Below, piece by piece: positions 34,565 to 42,696 of a DNA stretch of 64,000 nucleotides (the first letter of the stretch is position 1; every line of letters begins with the position of its first letter). The stretch is from Psychroserpens sp. SPM9 (lineage in GTDB: Bacteria > Bacteroidota > Bacteroidia > Flavobacteriales > Flavobacteriaceae). Under the pieces are notes generated by a model. It was not told the origin of the DNA and made no database searches. It worked only from the letters and a program-made list of their open reading frames with translations. Position numbers and translations under genes: made by a program. The stretch lies in assembly GCF_025153525.1 (NCBI RefSeq), contig NZ_JANZNR010000003.1:62001-126000 (forward strand), in the 5' to 3' direction.

Positions 34565-36067
34565 TTAATCTAAATACGACTCCAATATAGCCAGATCAAT
34601 AATATTTTCGCCAACATAGCTGGTCGTGACTTGTTTTGTATTTAAATTCTGAAAGCTTAGCGTTCCAAATTGTTTCATTTGGATGCGAGCGTGTTTGCTC
34701 TTGTGTTTACTATCTACAATATAAACCTGGAAAAATCGCAGTCTATCTGCTTTACTCGAGTGTTTGAAAATACCATTAAATATTGATAAACCGCCATAGT
34801 CATCTATATTCAAGAATTTTCCTCGGTAAAAAATCAGGGAATCCTTTGGTGCTACAAAGGTTGTTAACCGACTTCTTGGCGGTAAGAGTTCACAATGATT
34901 GTATTTGTTTTTTCTGAATACAATAAGCGATTTATCACTGTCAAGATTTTCAATAGTTAGTGTGTGTGGTGTAGAGGTGTTTGCTTTTGGAAATGTTTCA
35001 TAAAACGGAAAAAACAAAGGATTGTAAAGATCGTTGTTGATATCATACGGATATTTGTAGGCTTTTAAAATAAGTTGACCTTCAATATTTTTTAAAACAC
35101 CATTAGCGTCTTTAGTGAGGTGTTTTCCGTAAGTATCATTGAAAGATTGATAAAAATTAGTAACATCCTTAGCTGAGTATTTTTTTATGACTTGATTTTC
35201 ATTATAGGATTTTAGAACCATCGCTATGACCATTGTAAGGCCTAAAACGGCAATGGTTAACAACACCTGAATTCCCCATTCATCTGGTGTTTTTTTGTCG
35301 AGAATTGTACGGCTAACATGATTATTGATATGTGCTTCAACAAAGCGATTAATACCGTTATTTTCAATATTGGCGTGACTTGTAGCTAATAGTCCTTGGT
35401 AATAATGATTAGCATTTTTAGATCTCGAATGCACCTGTTTTAATTGTTTTACCAGAGTTTCTATGTAAGTCTTGGTAAGCTCTAAACCGTATCCAGATGC
35501 CGAATGCTTTACAAGTGCACCAAAGCTATTTTCTTTAATGTATTTAGTCGTTTTTAAATTCGGATGTGTTTCTAACAAATGAATTGTTGTCCTTATTTTA
35601 TTCAGTATTAATTGTTGACATTCAAATTTTAGACTTTCAGAATACAGGTCGTCAGTCTTAATGTTATCTAAAACAAAAGCAAATGCATTAGTGTTTATTG
35701 CTTGTTTTAACTGCGGTAAAAGCAAGGGTTTTAGGTAAGGTTCGATAAAACTTCGGAATTGATTAACATCAATCTCTAGCTTACTGATAAGTGTACTGTT
35801 TATAGTAAGTGTTTTAGATTCAAGAGGTGCTTTTGAAGTTAAAAAAGCTTTTAGTTTTGGGTGTTTTTCAATCATGTAGAAATACTTCCGCAGCTTAGGA
35901 TCCCTTAAAACAGAAATGATATGATGCGTGTCTTCGGTATTAAAACTCGAATGATCAATTACTATTTTTGATTTTAGAATCTTTTCAAACCTGATAATCT
36001 GTGCGTCATCAATGTTTAATAAATCTTCAGGAGAAATATCAAGCAGGTCTACAATTGATTGGTACAT
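34565..36067 (-). CDS. Hypothetical membrane protein, unknown family (500 aa)
   Basis: I do not recognise this protein. The N-terminal 265 residues are predicted mostly helical (ISPEDLLNIDDAQIIRFEKI, YFYMIEKHPKLKAFL). One strong membrane segment follows at about 268-290 (GIQVLLTIAVLGLTMVIAMV). The C-terminal 200 residues are beta-rich (LTIENLDSDKSLIVFRKN, SLIFYRGKFLNIDDYGG, HARIQMKQFGTLSFQNL). No signal peptide; the N-terminal part is probably cytoplasmic and the C-terminal part periplasmic. It lies 21 bp after a 75-residue exported gene and 34 bp before the glutamate-synthase-like gene, so a transcript of at least these genes is likely. Confidence 0.75.
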   Translation of the reverse strand: MYQSIVDLLDISPEDLLNIDDAQIIRFEKILKSKIVIDHSSFNTEDTHHIISVLRDPKLRKYFYMIEKHPKLKAFLTSKAPLESKTLTINSTLISKLEIDVNQFRSFIEPYLKPLLLPQLKQAINTNAFAFVLDNIKTDDLYSESLKFECQQLILNKIRTTIHLLETHPNLKTTKYIKENSFGALVKHSASGYGLELTKTYIETLVKQLKQVHSRSKNANHYYQGLLATSHANIENNGINRFVEAHINNHVSRTILDKKTPDEWGIQVLLTIAVLGLTMVIAMVLKSYNENQVIKKYSAKDVTNFYQSFNDTYGKHLTKDANGVLKNIEGQLILKAYKYPYDINNDLYNPLFFPFYETFPKANTSTPHTLTIENLDSDKSLIVFRKNKYNHCELLPPRSRLTTFVAPKDSLIFYRGKFLNIDDYGGLSIFNGIFKHSSKADRLRFFQVYIVDSKHKSKHARIQMKQFGTLSFQNLNTKQVTTSYVGENIIDLAILESYLD

Positions 36068-36088
36068 GTGGTATGAGGCTACTATGTT

Positions 36089-36316
36089 TTACTGATTTAA
36101 ATAATCCAGCGCTAAATCCGTCATGGTTTTAACACCAAGTAGCAATCCGTTGTCATCTATTTTAAAGTCTCTATTTGAGAGTTCAAGGTTTTGATGAAAA
36201 TGATGACGCCACTCAATGACTTTTGATTCAATAGCTATAAAATGGTTTTCAAGATTATTTTGAGCGAAAACACTATAATTTCCGAAGAAAAAACACAAAA
36301 AAAGAAGCACACGCAT
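36089..36316 (-). CDS. Small exported hypothetical protein (75 aa)
   Basis: A signal peptide (MRVLLFLCFFFGNYSVFAQ) is followed by about 56 residues, including HFIAIESKVIEWRHHFHQNL and a C-terminal helix GVKTMTDLALDYLNQ. The mature part resembles the amidohydrolase-type N-terminal 'IxWRxxxHQNLELSNxE' of M20 peptidases (AmhX/hippurate hydrolase start), with the frame ending soon after. It may therefore be a truncated M20 amidohydrolase rather than an intact small protein. It lies 21 bp upstream of the unknown 500-residue gene. Confidence 0.55.
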   Translation of the reverse strand: MRVLLFLCFFFGNYSVFAQNNLENHFIAIESKVIEWRHHFHQNLELSNRDFKIDDNGLLLGVKTMTDLALDYLNQ

Positions 36317-36453
36317 TTGTGAAAAATTAAAGATTGAGCTTAAAGATATTCAAAATTTAGTTAAGGGATTCGTCGTCTTAAATTGTTTATAATTATTTAT
36401 AAAATCGTTTAGTAAAAACGGGAGGTTTGGTTAATTTCACGTTTTAAATAAAA

Positions 36454-38778
36454 TTGAGTTTGGAGAAGTATTTAAGTCAGTTAAACGAAGCACAATTAGC
36501 ACCAACATTACAAAAGGAAGGCCCAATGATTATCATTGCTGGTGCTGGTTCTGGGAAAACCCGTGTACTAACTTACCGTATTGCTTATTTAATGAGTCAA
36601 GGCGTAGATTCGTTTAATATTTTAGCACTGACATTTACCAATAAAGCGGCTAAAGAGATGAAAGGCAGAATCGCTGATATAGTTGGCGATGGAGAAGCGA
36701 AAAATTTGTGGATGGGGACGTTTCACTCGGTGTTTGCTAAGATTTTGCGCTTTGAAGGCCATCATTTAGGATTTCCTAGCAATTTTACCATTTATGATAC
36801 ACAGGATTCTCAGAAGTTATTAGGATCCATTATCAAAGAAATGGGACTGGATAAAGATATTTATAAGACCAAGCAGGTTTACAGCAGAATTTCGTCGTAT
36901 AAAAACAGCTTGATTACTGTGAAAGCCTATTTTAGAAATCCAGAACTTATAGAAGCCGATACTGCAGCAAGACGTCCTAAAATGGGTGAAATCTATAAGA
37001 ATTATGTAGACCGCTGTTTTAAGGCTGGCGCCATGGATTTTGATGATTTATTATTGCGAACCAATGAGTTGTTAACGCGATTTCCTAATGTGCTGGCTCA
37101 ATACCAAAATAAATTTAGATACATCTTGGTTGATGAGTATCAGGATACTAACCACTCACAATATTTAATTGTTAGAGCTTTATCAGACCGTTTTCAAAAT
37201 ATTTGTGTAGTCGGTGATGATGCGCAAAGTATTTATGCGTTTCGTGGTGCTAATATTAATAACATCTTGAATTTCCAAAAGGATTATGATGATGTTAAGG
37301 TGTATCGTCTCGAACAAAATTATCGCTCAACCAAGAATATTGTTGGTGCAGCAAATTCGGTGATTGAGCATAATAAAACAAAACTGGATAAGGTCGTTTG
37401 GACAGCCAATGTTGAAGGTCCTAAAGTGAAAGTCAACCGTTTAATGACCGATGGAGATGAAGGGCGTTATGTGGCGAGTACGATTTGGGAAGCAAAAATG
37501 AATGAGCAATTACATAACAGTGATTTTGCGGTATTGTATCGTACTAATGCGCAATCCCGATCTATTGAAGATGCGCTGCGGAAACGCGATATTCCGTATC
37601 GTATTTATGGTGGCTTGTCATTTTATCAGCGTAAAGAAATTAAGGATGTTACAGCATATTTACGTTTGATTTTAAATCCGGCAGACGAAGAAGCGCTTAA
37701 GCGTATCATTAATTATCCCGCTCGTGGAATTGGTCAGACAACCGTTGATCGATTGGTTGTGGCTGCTAATGGCTACGGAAAAACAATTTATGAAGTGCTG
37801 CAAAACATTGATAAAGTCGAGCTTAATATTAATAATGGCACTAAAAATAAACTTCGGGATTTTGTAACGCTTATTGAAAGTTATCGCATTTTGAACCAGT
37901 CGGCAAATGCGTTCGATTTAACAGAACATGTCGTAAAGTCTAGTGGCTTAATGCGGGAATTTAATAAAGACGGAACACCTGAAGGCGTTGTGCGTATTGA
38001 AAATGTTGAAGAATTATTAAATGGTATTAAAGATTTCGTAGAAGGGCAATTAGAACTTGCTGATGCTGGAGATTCTTTAGCAGAATTTCTAGAAGATGTA
38101 GCTTTGGCTACCGATTTAGATGCAGATAAAGGGAATCCTGATCATGTGGCTTTGATGACGATTCACTTGGCAAAAGGATTAGAATTTCCGCATGTGTTTA
38201 TAGTTGGTATGGAAGAAGATTTATTTCCTAGCGCTATGAGTATGAACACCCGAAGCGAACTGGAGGAGGAGCGACGTTTGTTTTACGTGGCTTTAACAAG
38301 AGCCGAAAAACAAGCCTATTTGACTTATACCTTGTCTCGTTACCGTTGGGGAAAATTAATAGATGCCGAACCTAGCCGATTTATTGAAGAGATTGATGAT
38401 CAGTTTTTAGATGTGATAACACCAGTGCATGAGCCACGACAGAATCCGATGTTGAGTGCTGATATTTTTGGAGATGTGGAGCCTAGTCGCATCCGATTTA
38501 AAAAGCCAATCAAACGAAAATCTGAAACAACCAAACCTCCAAAATTTGTAGCGCCTAAAAACTTGAAGCCTGTATCCAAAAGTGGTCCATCAGATAACGC
38601 TAATTTATTTGATGGTAAACTAACGGTTGGAAACATTGTTGAGCATACACGATTTGGAAAAGGCGAAGTGATGAAAATAGAAGGTAAAGGTCCCGATGTA
38701 AAAGCAGAAATTAATTTTGAAGTTGGAGGCGTAAAAAAGTTGTTACTCAGATTTGCTAAATTGGATGTTTTAGGTTAA
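36454..38778 (+). CDS. UvrD/PcrA-type superfamily 1 DNA helicase (774 aa)
   Basis: A 3'-5' DNA helicase for repair and replication restart. Motifs: Q motif LNEAQLAP, Walker A IIAGAGSGKTRVLTYRIAYL, Ia LTFTNKAAKEM, II ILVDEYQDTNHSQ, III VVGDDAQSIYAFRGA, IV VYRLEQNYRS, V TIHLAKGLEFPHVFIVGMEE, VI EERRLFYVALTRAEKQ. The C-terminus (about 718-774; VGNIVEHTRFGKGEVMKIEG) is the Tudor-like domain that in PcrA contacts RNA polymerase. No ATG is available; the start is TTG at 36454 or 36460 (MEKYLSQLNEAQ would fit the family best). It ends directly against the stop of the convergent gene. Confidence 0.95.
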   Translation: MSLEKYLSQLNEAQLAPTLQKEGPMIIIAGAGSGKTRVLTYRIAYLMSQGVDSFNILALTFTNKAAKEMKGRIADIVGDGEAKNLWMGTFHSVFAKILRFEGHHLGFPSNFTIYDTQDSQKLLGSIIKEMGLDKDIYKTKQVYSRISSYKNSLITVKAYFRNPELIEADTAARRPKMGEIYKNYVDRCFKAGAMDFDDLLLRTNELLTRFPNVLAQYQNKFRYILVDEYQDTNHSQYLIVRALSDRFQNICVVGDDAQSIYAFRGANINNILNFQKDYDDVKVYRLEQNYRSTKNIVGAANSVIEHNKTKLDKVVWTANVEGPKVKVNRLMTDGDEGRYVASTIWEAKMNEQLHNSDFAVLYRTNAQSRSIEDALRKRDIPYRIYGGLSFYQRKEIKDVTAYLRLILNPADEEALKRIINYPARGIGQTTVDRLVVAANGYGKTIYEVLQNIDKVELNINNGTKNKLRDFVTLIESYRILNQSANAFDLTEHVVKSSGLMREFNKDGTPEGVVRIENVEELLNGIKDFVEGQLELADAGDSLAEFLEDVALATDLDADKGNPDHVALMTIHLAKGLEFPHVFIVGMEEDLFPSAMSMNTRSELEEERRLFYVALTRAEKQAYLTYTLSRYRWGKLIDAEPSRFIEEIDDQFLDVITPVHEPRQNPMLSADIFGDVEPSRIRFKKPIKRKSETTKPPKFVAPKNLKPVSKSGPSDNANLFDGKLTVGNIVEHTRFGKGEVMKIEGKGPDVKAEINFEVGGVKKLLLRFAKLDVLG

Positions 38779-39747
38779 TTATTTTACCATAAACACCGAA
38801 TTGATATTGCCTTTGCCATCATATTCTTTTACAGGATTCTCAGGATCGAGCAACCATTTACCATCGACGATAAATTTATAATAATGTTTACCTGCAGGAA
38901 GAGGAATGCGTAATTTCCAATAGTCATTATCCGTTTTTTCCATATCGATATCATCTTCATTCCAGTCGTTAAAAGAGCCGGCCAAAATCACACGATTTGC
39001 GTCACTGTAGCCTTTAAGCAGAAAGGTGACATATTTTCCAACATTAATTAACGAGTTAAATTGTCCAAACTCATTCAATACTTTTGAAGGGTTAGAAGGA
39101 TCTTCAATCCAGTGTCCGTCAACAATAAACTTATACTCGTACTCTCCAGGTCTTATATTTAATTTGAGTTCCCAGCCATTCTCAACTTTCTTCATTTTAA
39201 ACTCTTGTTCATCCCAGCGGTTAAACGAGCCAGCAACAATAATAGTTTTGGCATCGTCATAACCTCTTAATCTAAAACGCACATTTCCTTTGTCGTCTGG
39301 AATAGCTGCTTTGGTATCCATTTTTAAGTTGTAAACATTGAGGTTGCTACCTTTGCTAGCCGCCAATTTTATGTTGGAGTCGTATGCTGAAGGTTCTGCC
39401 CAATATTGATTATTGATTATAAACTTAAACTCCCAAGTAAATTCATCTTTAAAATCATTAATGTGTTTTCTGAGTTCGTAGGTTGTTGCATTCACCTTCC
39501 GCATTTTCCAGTCGTATTTAGACCAGTTATTAAACTCTCCGGCAACAACAACATTGTTTATGTTTAAATCTTCAAATTTGATTTTTTCGGCTGAATTGTC
39601 TTCAGAAAACTTCTCATAATCAAACTTATTAAAAGTAAACACCACAAAATTACCTTCAAAGCGATAGCCTTTTTCGTTTTGAGAAAAGCCCAACCAGCTT
39701 GTCAAAGCCACACAAAAAATGATGATATGTTTAATTATTGGTTTCAC
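38779..39747 (-). CDS. Exported protein with three glycogen-binding-type (CBM48-like) domains (322 aa)
   Basis: A signal peptide (1-22, ending WLGFSQ) is followed by three related early-set domains. Each has the GxFNxW motif and the 'YYKFIVDGxWxxDPxNP' strand of AMPK/CBM48 modules: VVAGEFNNWSKYDWKMRKV (about 60), AGSFNRWDEQEFKMKKV with EYEYKFIVDGHWIEDPSNP (about 165-225), and AGSFNDWNEDDIDMEK with HYYKFIVDGKWLLDPENP (about 250-305). No catalytic domain is present. Binding of alpha-glucan is predicted by the family only. The start codon overlaps the stop of the upstream protease gene (39744-39747) by 4 bases, so the two are translationally coupled. Confidence 0.88.
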   Translation of the reverse strand: MKPIIKHIIIFCVALTSWLGFSQNEKGYRFEGNFVVFTFNKFDYEKFSEDNSAEKIKFEDLNINNVVVAGEFNNWSKYDWKMRKVNATTYELRKHINDFKDEFTWEFKFIINNQYWAEPSAYDSNIKLAASKGSNLNVYNLKMDTKAAIPDDKGNVRFRLRGYDDAKTIIVAGSFNRWDEQEFKMKKVENGWELKLNIRPGEYEYKFIVDGHWIEDPSNPSKVLNEFGQFNSLINVGKYVTFLLKGYSDANRVILAGSFNDWNEDDIDMEKTDNDYWKLRIPLPAGKHYYKFIVDGKWLLDPENPVKEYDGKGNINSVFMVK

Positions 39748-40706
39748 TGTTTATTTAAAGGGAACTCTACAAAGTAAAGCTTTTCTTTTTTATAATTAAT
39801 GATTGTACGCTGTTGTCTGAAAAATTCATAACCTAAGACTCCATCTAATAAGGTCCCGAAGGCTTCATTCATTTGATTGAGATTGGTTAACATGGTTTCC
39901 ATAGGAGCGAAATAAATTTTGTCTGATAGTTTTACACGATACAATTTTCCTGCCAAAACTTCAATTTTTTTTCCGCTGGCGCCAACCAACATTAAGCGCT
40001 TTGACGGATAAAAATATTTTAAAACATCTTTGCTAATCCTTTTATTAAGTTGATTGTATTCAGCTCCTGTATCTAAACCAAATTTTAGTTTCTGCTTATT
40101 GATGTAGGTTTCAACAACAATAGTGTGTTTTTTTAATTTGAAGGCAATAGTGTCTATAATGGTCTCTAAATATACTCTTGAATCTAATTTTTCTCCTTTA
40201 GAATCAACGCGGGACAAGGTGATTTGATTTAAGTACATATCGATAAATACTTCATAATCTTTTAAAATGTCAAAGCCAATAATGCCGAGGAGATGGATTT
40301 TTTTACTTTTCTCAATATGTGACAAATCGATAACATCCGACTGCTGATTAGTAATCGTTAAATTACTGATCATAAACTCTCGTAAGCGTTTTTCTAACGG
40401 ATTATCAATCCTGTCATTAATACCAAATTTTTGTTTAGATTTTTGATAATAAGGTTGATGTATTTCAAAGTGCGCTTTGTTAAGAATAAGCGTTTCTGAA
40501 CCTGTATCAATAATGAAATTTCCTTTTTTATCTAAAAGCTCTGCTTCTATAACGATAAGATTATCAATAAGTTTAAATGGAATTCTCGTGGTATGCTCAC
40601 TTAAAATTTCAGCTTTAGGAAACGAAATTAACTTTGGATTTTTTGCGGAAAATCCATGAGCAGATAGCATACATATAAAAATGAAGTATGTAAAGAGAGT
40701 TCGCAT
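39744..40706 (-). CDS. Exported retropepsin-like aspartic protease with two DTG lobes (320 aa)
   Basis: A signal peptide (1-20, ending HGFSA) precedes two similar halves. The first (about 35-165) carries KGNFIIDTGSETLILN and LLGIIGFDILKDYEVF; the second (about 175-320) carries LKFGLDTGAEYNQLN and LDGVLGYEFFRQQRTI. Each half has the D-T-G active motif and the downstream hydrophobic-hydrophobic-Gly element of aspartic proteases, so one chain can form a complete bilobal active site. The protein is expected to act outside the cytoplasm. The substrate is unknown. It overlaps the glycogen-binding-domain gene by ATGA, which suggests paired function, though that is inference. Confidence 0.85.
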   Translation of the reverse strand: MRTLFTYFIFICMLSAHGFSAKNPKLISFPKAEILSEHTTRIPFKLIDNLIVIEAELLDKKGNFIIDTGSETLILNKAHFEIHQPYYQKSKQKFGINDRIDNPLEKRLREFMISNLTITNQQSDVIDLSHIEKSKKIHLLGIIGFDILKDYEVFIDMYLNQITLSRVDSKGEKLDSRVYLETIIDTIAFKLKKHTIVVETYINKQKLKFGLDTGAEYNQLNKRISKDVLKYFYPSKRLMLVGASGKKIEVLAGKLYRVKLSDKIYFAPMETMLTNLNQMNEAFGTLLDGVLGYEFFRQQRTIINYKKEKLYFVEFPLNKQ

Positions 40707-40746
40707 GTTATATAGACTATAAAATGCTCAAAATGTTACACTCTTT

Positions 40747-41613
40747 TTACTCTAAATGTAATTCGGTAAAGGCCTTTAATTTTGTCCAGGTGTCTAACAA
40801 TTCTAGTCCAATCCATCCATGACCAGCATTAGGATACAGTGTAAACTGATGGGTAATACCAAGACTTGTGAGTTTTGTTTCCATATCGACACCTTGACTT
40901 GTCGGGATTAACGGATCTTGGCCGCCATAAAACAAAATGGTTGGAGGCGCAGAAGCTGTGACTTGGTGGTACGGACTAATTTCCTCCAAAAAAGCGGTTG
41001 TGGTATCAATGCCATATACATCAAGAATTTCTTGTAATAAAGGGTCCTCGTTTTCTAAATAGGCTGGATCTGTAAAATTAGTCGGTCCTACAATACTGCA
41101 AACCATATCAACATTGCTATTCGTATCAAATGCGTAGCTCCATAACATGGATAAATGCGCACCAGCACTGGTTCCTATAAATCCGATAGAATTGGAAATG
41201 ACATATTCATTTTGATGCGTATTTAAAAAGTCTATGATGGTTGTGATATCATCAATTTGCATTGGATAGGGTTGATTGTTTTCATCGGCCAGCCTGTAAT
41301 TGATATTTACAATAGCCAAGTTGGGAAGGTCTTGTTGGATTAAATCTTTAACAGGATTCATATCAGATTTATCTCCTGAAGTCCATCCGCCACCATGAAC
41401 CAAAATCATAACCTTGGTGTTTAAGGTTCTGTTTGCAGGTAAATAAATATCAAAAACTTGGTCGCTGTCACTTCCGTAGGACACATTAAGCTCTTCACGA
41501 TATTCTAGTGGCATTCCATCTTGTGGATCGTCATTGCCAGTAGTATCATCAGAACACGATACCAAGCCAATCCCAATAAAAAGTAGGAGTAAAGTTTTTT
41601 TAATAGTTATCAT
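40747..41613 (-). CDS. Alpha/beta hydrolase lipoprotein (esterase-like, 288 aa)
   Basis: The start MITIKKTLLLLFIGIGLVSCS has a lipobox Cys at about residue 20 followed by Asp-rich DDTTGNDDPQDG, consistent with an outer-membrane lipoprotein. The fold is that of hormone-sensitive-lipase-like hydrolases: VHGGGWTSGDKSDM (oxyanion HGGGW), IGFIGTSAGAHLSML (nucleophile GxSxG), a late Asp in LFYGGQDPLIPTSQ and His in YPNAGHGWIGLEL. All catalytic residues are present. Family members cleave short acyl or carbohydrate esters. It is divergent from the ywlC-like gene. Confidence 0.9.
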   Translation of the reverse strand: MITIKKTLLLLFIGIGLVSCSDDTTGNDDPQDGMPLEYREELNVSYGSDSDQVFDIYLPANRTLNTKVMILVHGGGWTSGDKSDMNPVKDLIQQDLPNLAIVNINYRLADENNQPYPMQIDDITTIIDFLNTHQNEYVISNSIGFIGTSAGAHLSMLWSYAFDTNSNVDMVCSIVGPTNFTDPAYLENEDPLLQEILDVYGIDTTTAFLEEISPYHQVTASAPPTILFYGGQDPLIPTSQGVDMETKLTSLGITHQFTLYPNAGHGWIGLELLDTWTKLKAFTELHLE

Positions 41614-41661
41614 GATGAAATATTTAATTACTTTGTAAACGCAATTGTAAGATACAATATT

Positions 41662-42282
41662 ATGGCTGAATTGATTAAAATTTATGAGGAAAATCCTAAT
41701 CCTAAGGAGATTGCAAAGGTTGTAAATGTTTTGAAAAAGGGAGGTTTGGTTATTTATCCTACCGATACGGTTTATGGGTTGGGCTGTGATATCACTAATT
41801 TAAAGGCGCTTGAAAAGATTGCCAGAATTAAAGGTGTGAAGCTTGAAAAGTCAAATTTTTCATTTATTTGTGAAGATTTAAGCAATTTAAGTGATTACGT
41901 CAAACAAATTGATACAGCGACGTTTAAGATATTGAAGCGCGCTCTTCCAGGACCTTATACTTTCATTTTGCCTGGTTCTAAAAGTCTGCCACATCCTTTT
42001 AAAAAACGTAAAACGGTTGGTATCAGGATTCCTAATAATGCCATTGTATTAGAAATTGTACGGCAACTTGGAAATCCATTAGTCTCCACATCGATTCGCG
42101 ATGAAGATTATGTCATTGAATATACAACAGACCCTGAACTCATTGTCGAAAAATGGGATAACTTGGTCGATCTGGTTATTGATGGTGGTTATGGCGATAA
42201 TGAAGCCTCTACAGTGATTGATTTATCTGAAGACACACCTGTAATTATCAGAGAAGGCAAAGGGGATTTAGAAATTTTTTAA
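41662..42282 (+). CDS. L-threonylcarbamoyladenylate synthase, Sua5/YwlC/YrdC family (206 aa)
   Basis: This enzyme makes threonylcarbamoyl-AMP from Thr, bicarbonate and ATP, the first step of the t6A37 tRNA modification. It shows KKGGLVIYPTDTVYGLGCDI, KALEKIARIKGVKLEKSNF, LKRALPGPYTFILPGSK, KTVGIRIPNNAIVLEIVRQ, GNPLVSTSIR and a C-terminal STVIDLSEDTPVIIREGKGD. The order and length match the single-domain YrdC type rather than the longer Sua5. It is cytoplasmic. A small VOC gene follows 10 bp downstream. Confidence 0.93.
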   Translation: MAELIKIYEENPNPKEIAKVVNVLKKGGLVIYPTDTVYGLGCDITNLKALEKIARIKGVKLEKSNFSFICEDLSNLSDYVKQIDTATFKILKRALPGPYTFILPGSKSLPHPFKKRKTVGIRIPNNAIVLEIVRQLGNPLVSTSIRDEDYVIEYTTDPELIVEKWDNLVDLVIDGGYGDNEASTVIDLSEDTPVIIREGKGDLEIF

Positions 42283-42292
42283 ATTTAAACGT

Positions 42293-42640
42293 ATGGCTAA
42301 GACCAACACACCTATTAATTATATCGAATTTAAAGCTCATGATCTTGATGCTATAAAGCGATTTTATAATAAAGCTTTTGGATGGATATTTACAGATTAT
42401 GGTCCGACTTATACAGCCTTTTCTGAAAGTGGTGTTGAAGGAGGTTTTGAGCTGACAGAAGACCGCATTCTAAATGGCGCATTAATTGTTTTGTACCACG
42501 ATAATCTGGAAGCCATTGAAGCATTGGTACGTGAAGCTGGAGGTATAATTTCTGTGCCTGTGTTTTCTTTTCCGGGAGGCAGGCGCTTTCATTTTAAAGA
42601 TCCGTCAGGAAATGAATTGGCGATTTGGTCTGACACATAA
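42293..42640 (+). CDS. VOC family protein (glyoxalase/bleomycin-resistance fold, 115 aa)
   Basis: Two beta-alpha-beta-beta-beta units are seen. The first starts NYIEFKAHDLDAIKRFYNKA and continues FGWIFTDYGPTYTAFSESGV; the second starts GALIVLYHDNLEAIEALVRE and ends FHFKDPSGNELAIWSDT. His/Glu metal ligands are partly present, and the proteins of this subgroup often lack a known substrate. It is cytoplasmic. Its place 10 bp after the threonylcarbamoyladenylate synthase gene indicates one transcript, ending at a convergent terminator. Confidence 0.9.
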   Translation: MAKTNTPINYIEFKAHDLDAIKRFYNKAFGWIFTDYGPTYTAFSESGVEGGFELTEDRILNGALIVLYHDNLEAIEALVREAGGIISVPVFSFPGGRRFHFKDPSGNELAIWSDT

Positions 42641-42672
42641 AAAAAAAGCCCAATCTTTCGATTGAGCTTCTC
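42640..42672 (-). terminator. Intrinsic terminator of the OmpA-type gene
   Basis: On the minus strand AAGCTCAATC, a GAAA tetraloop and GATTGGGCTT form a 10-bp stem followed by a run of T. One pair is G-U on the minus-strand RNA but C-A on the plus strand, which assigns it mainly to the ompA-like gene. The right stop region of the plus-strand VOC gene (stop 42638-42640) touches the T run. Confidence 0.9.
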
Positions 42673-42696
42673 TTTTATTAATTATAAAATTATCTA

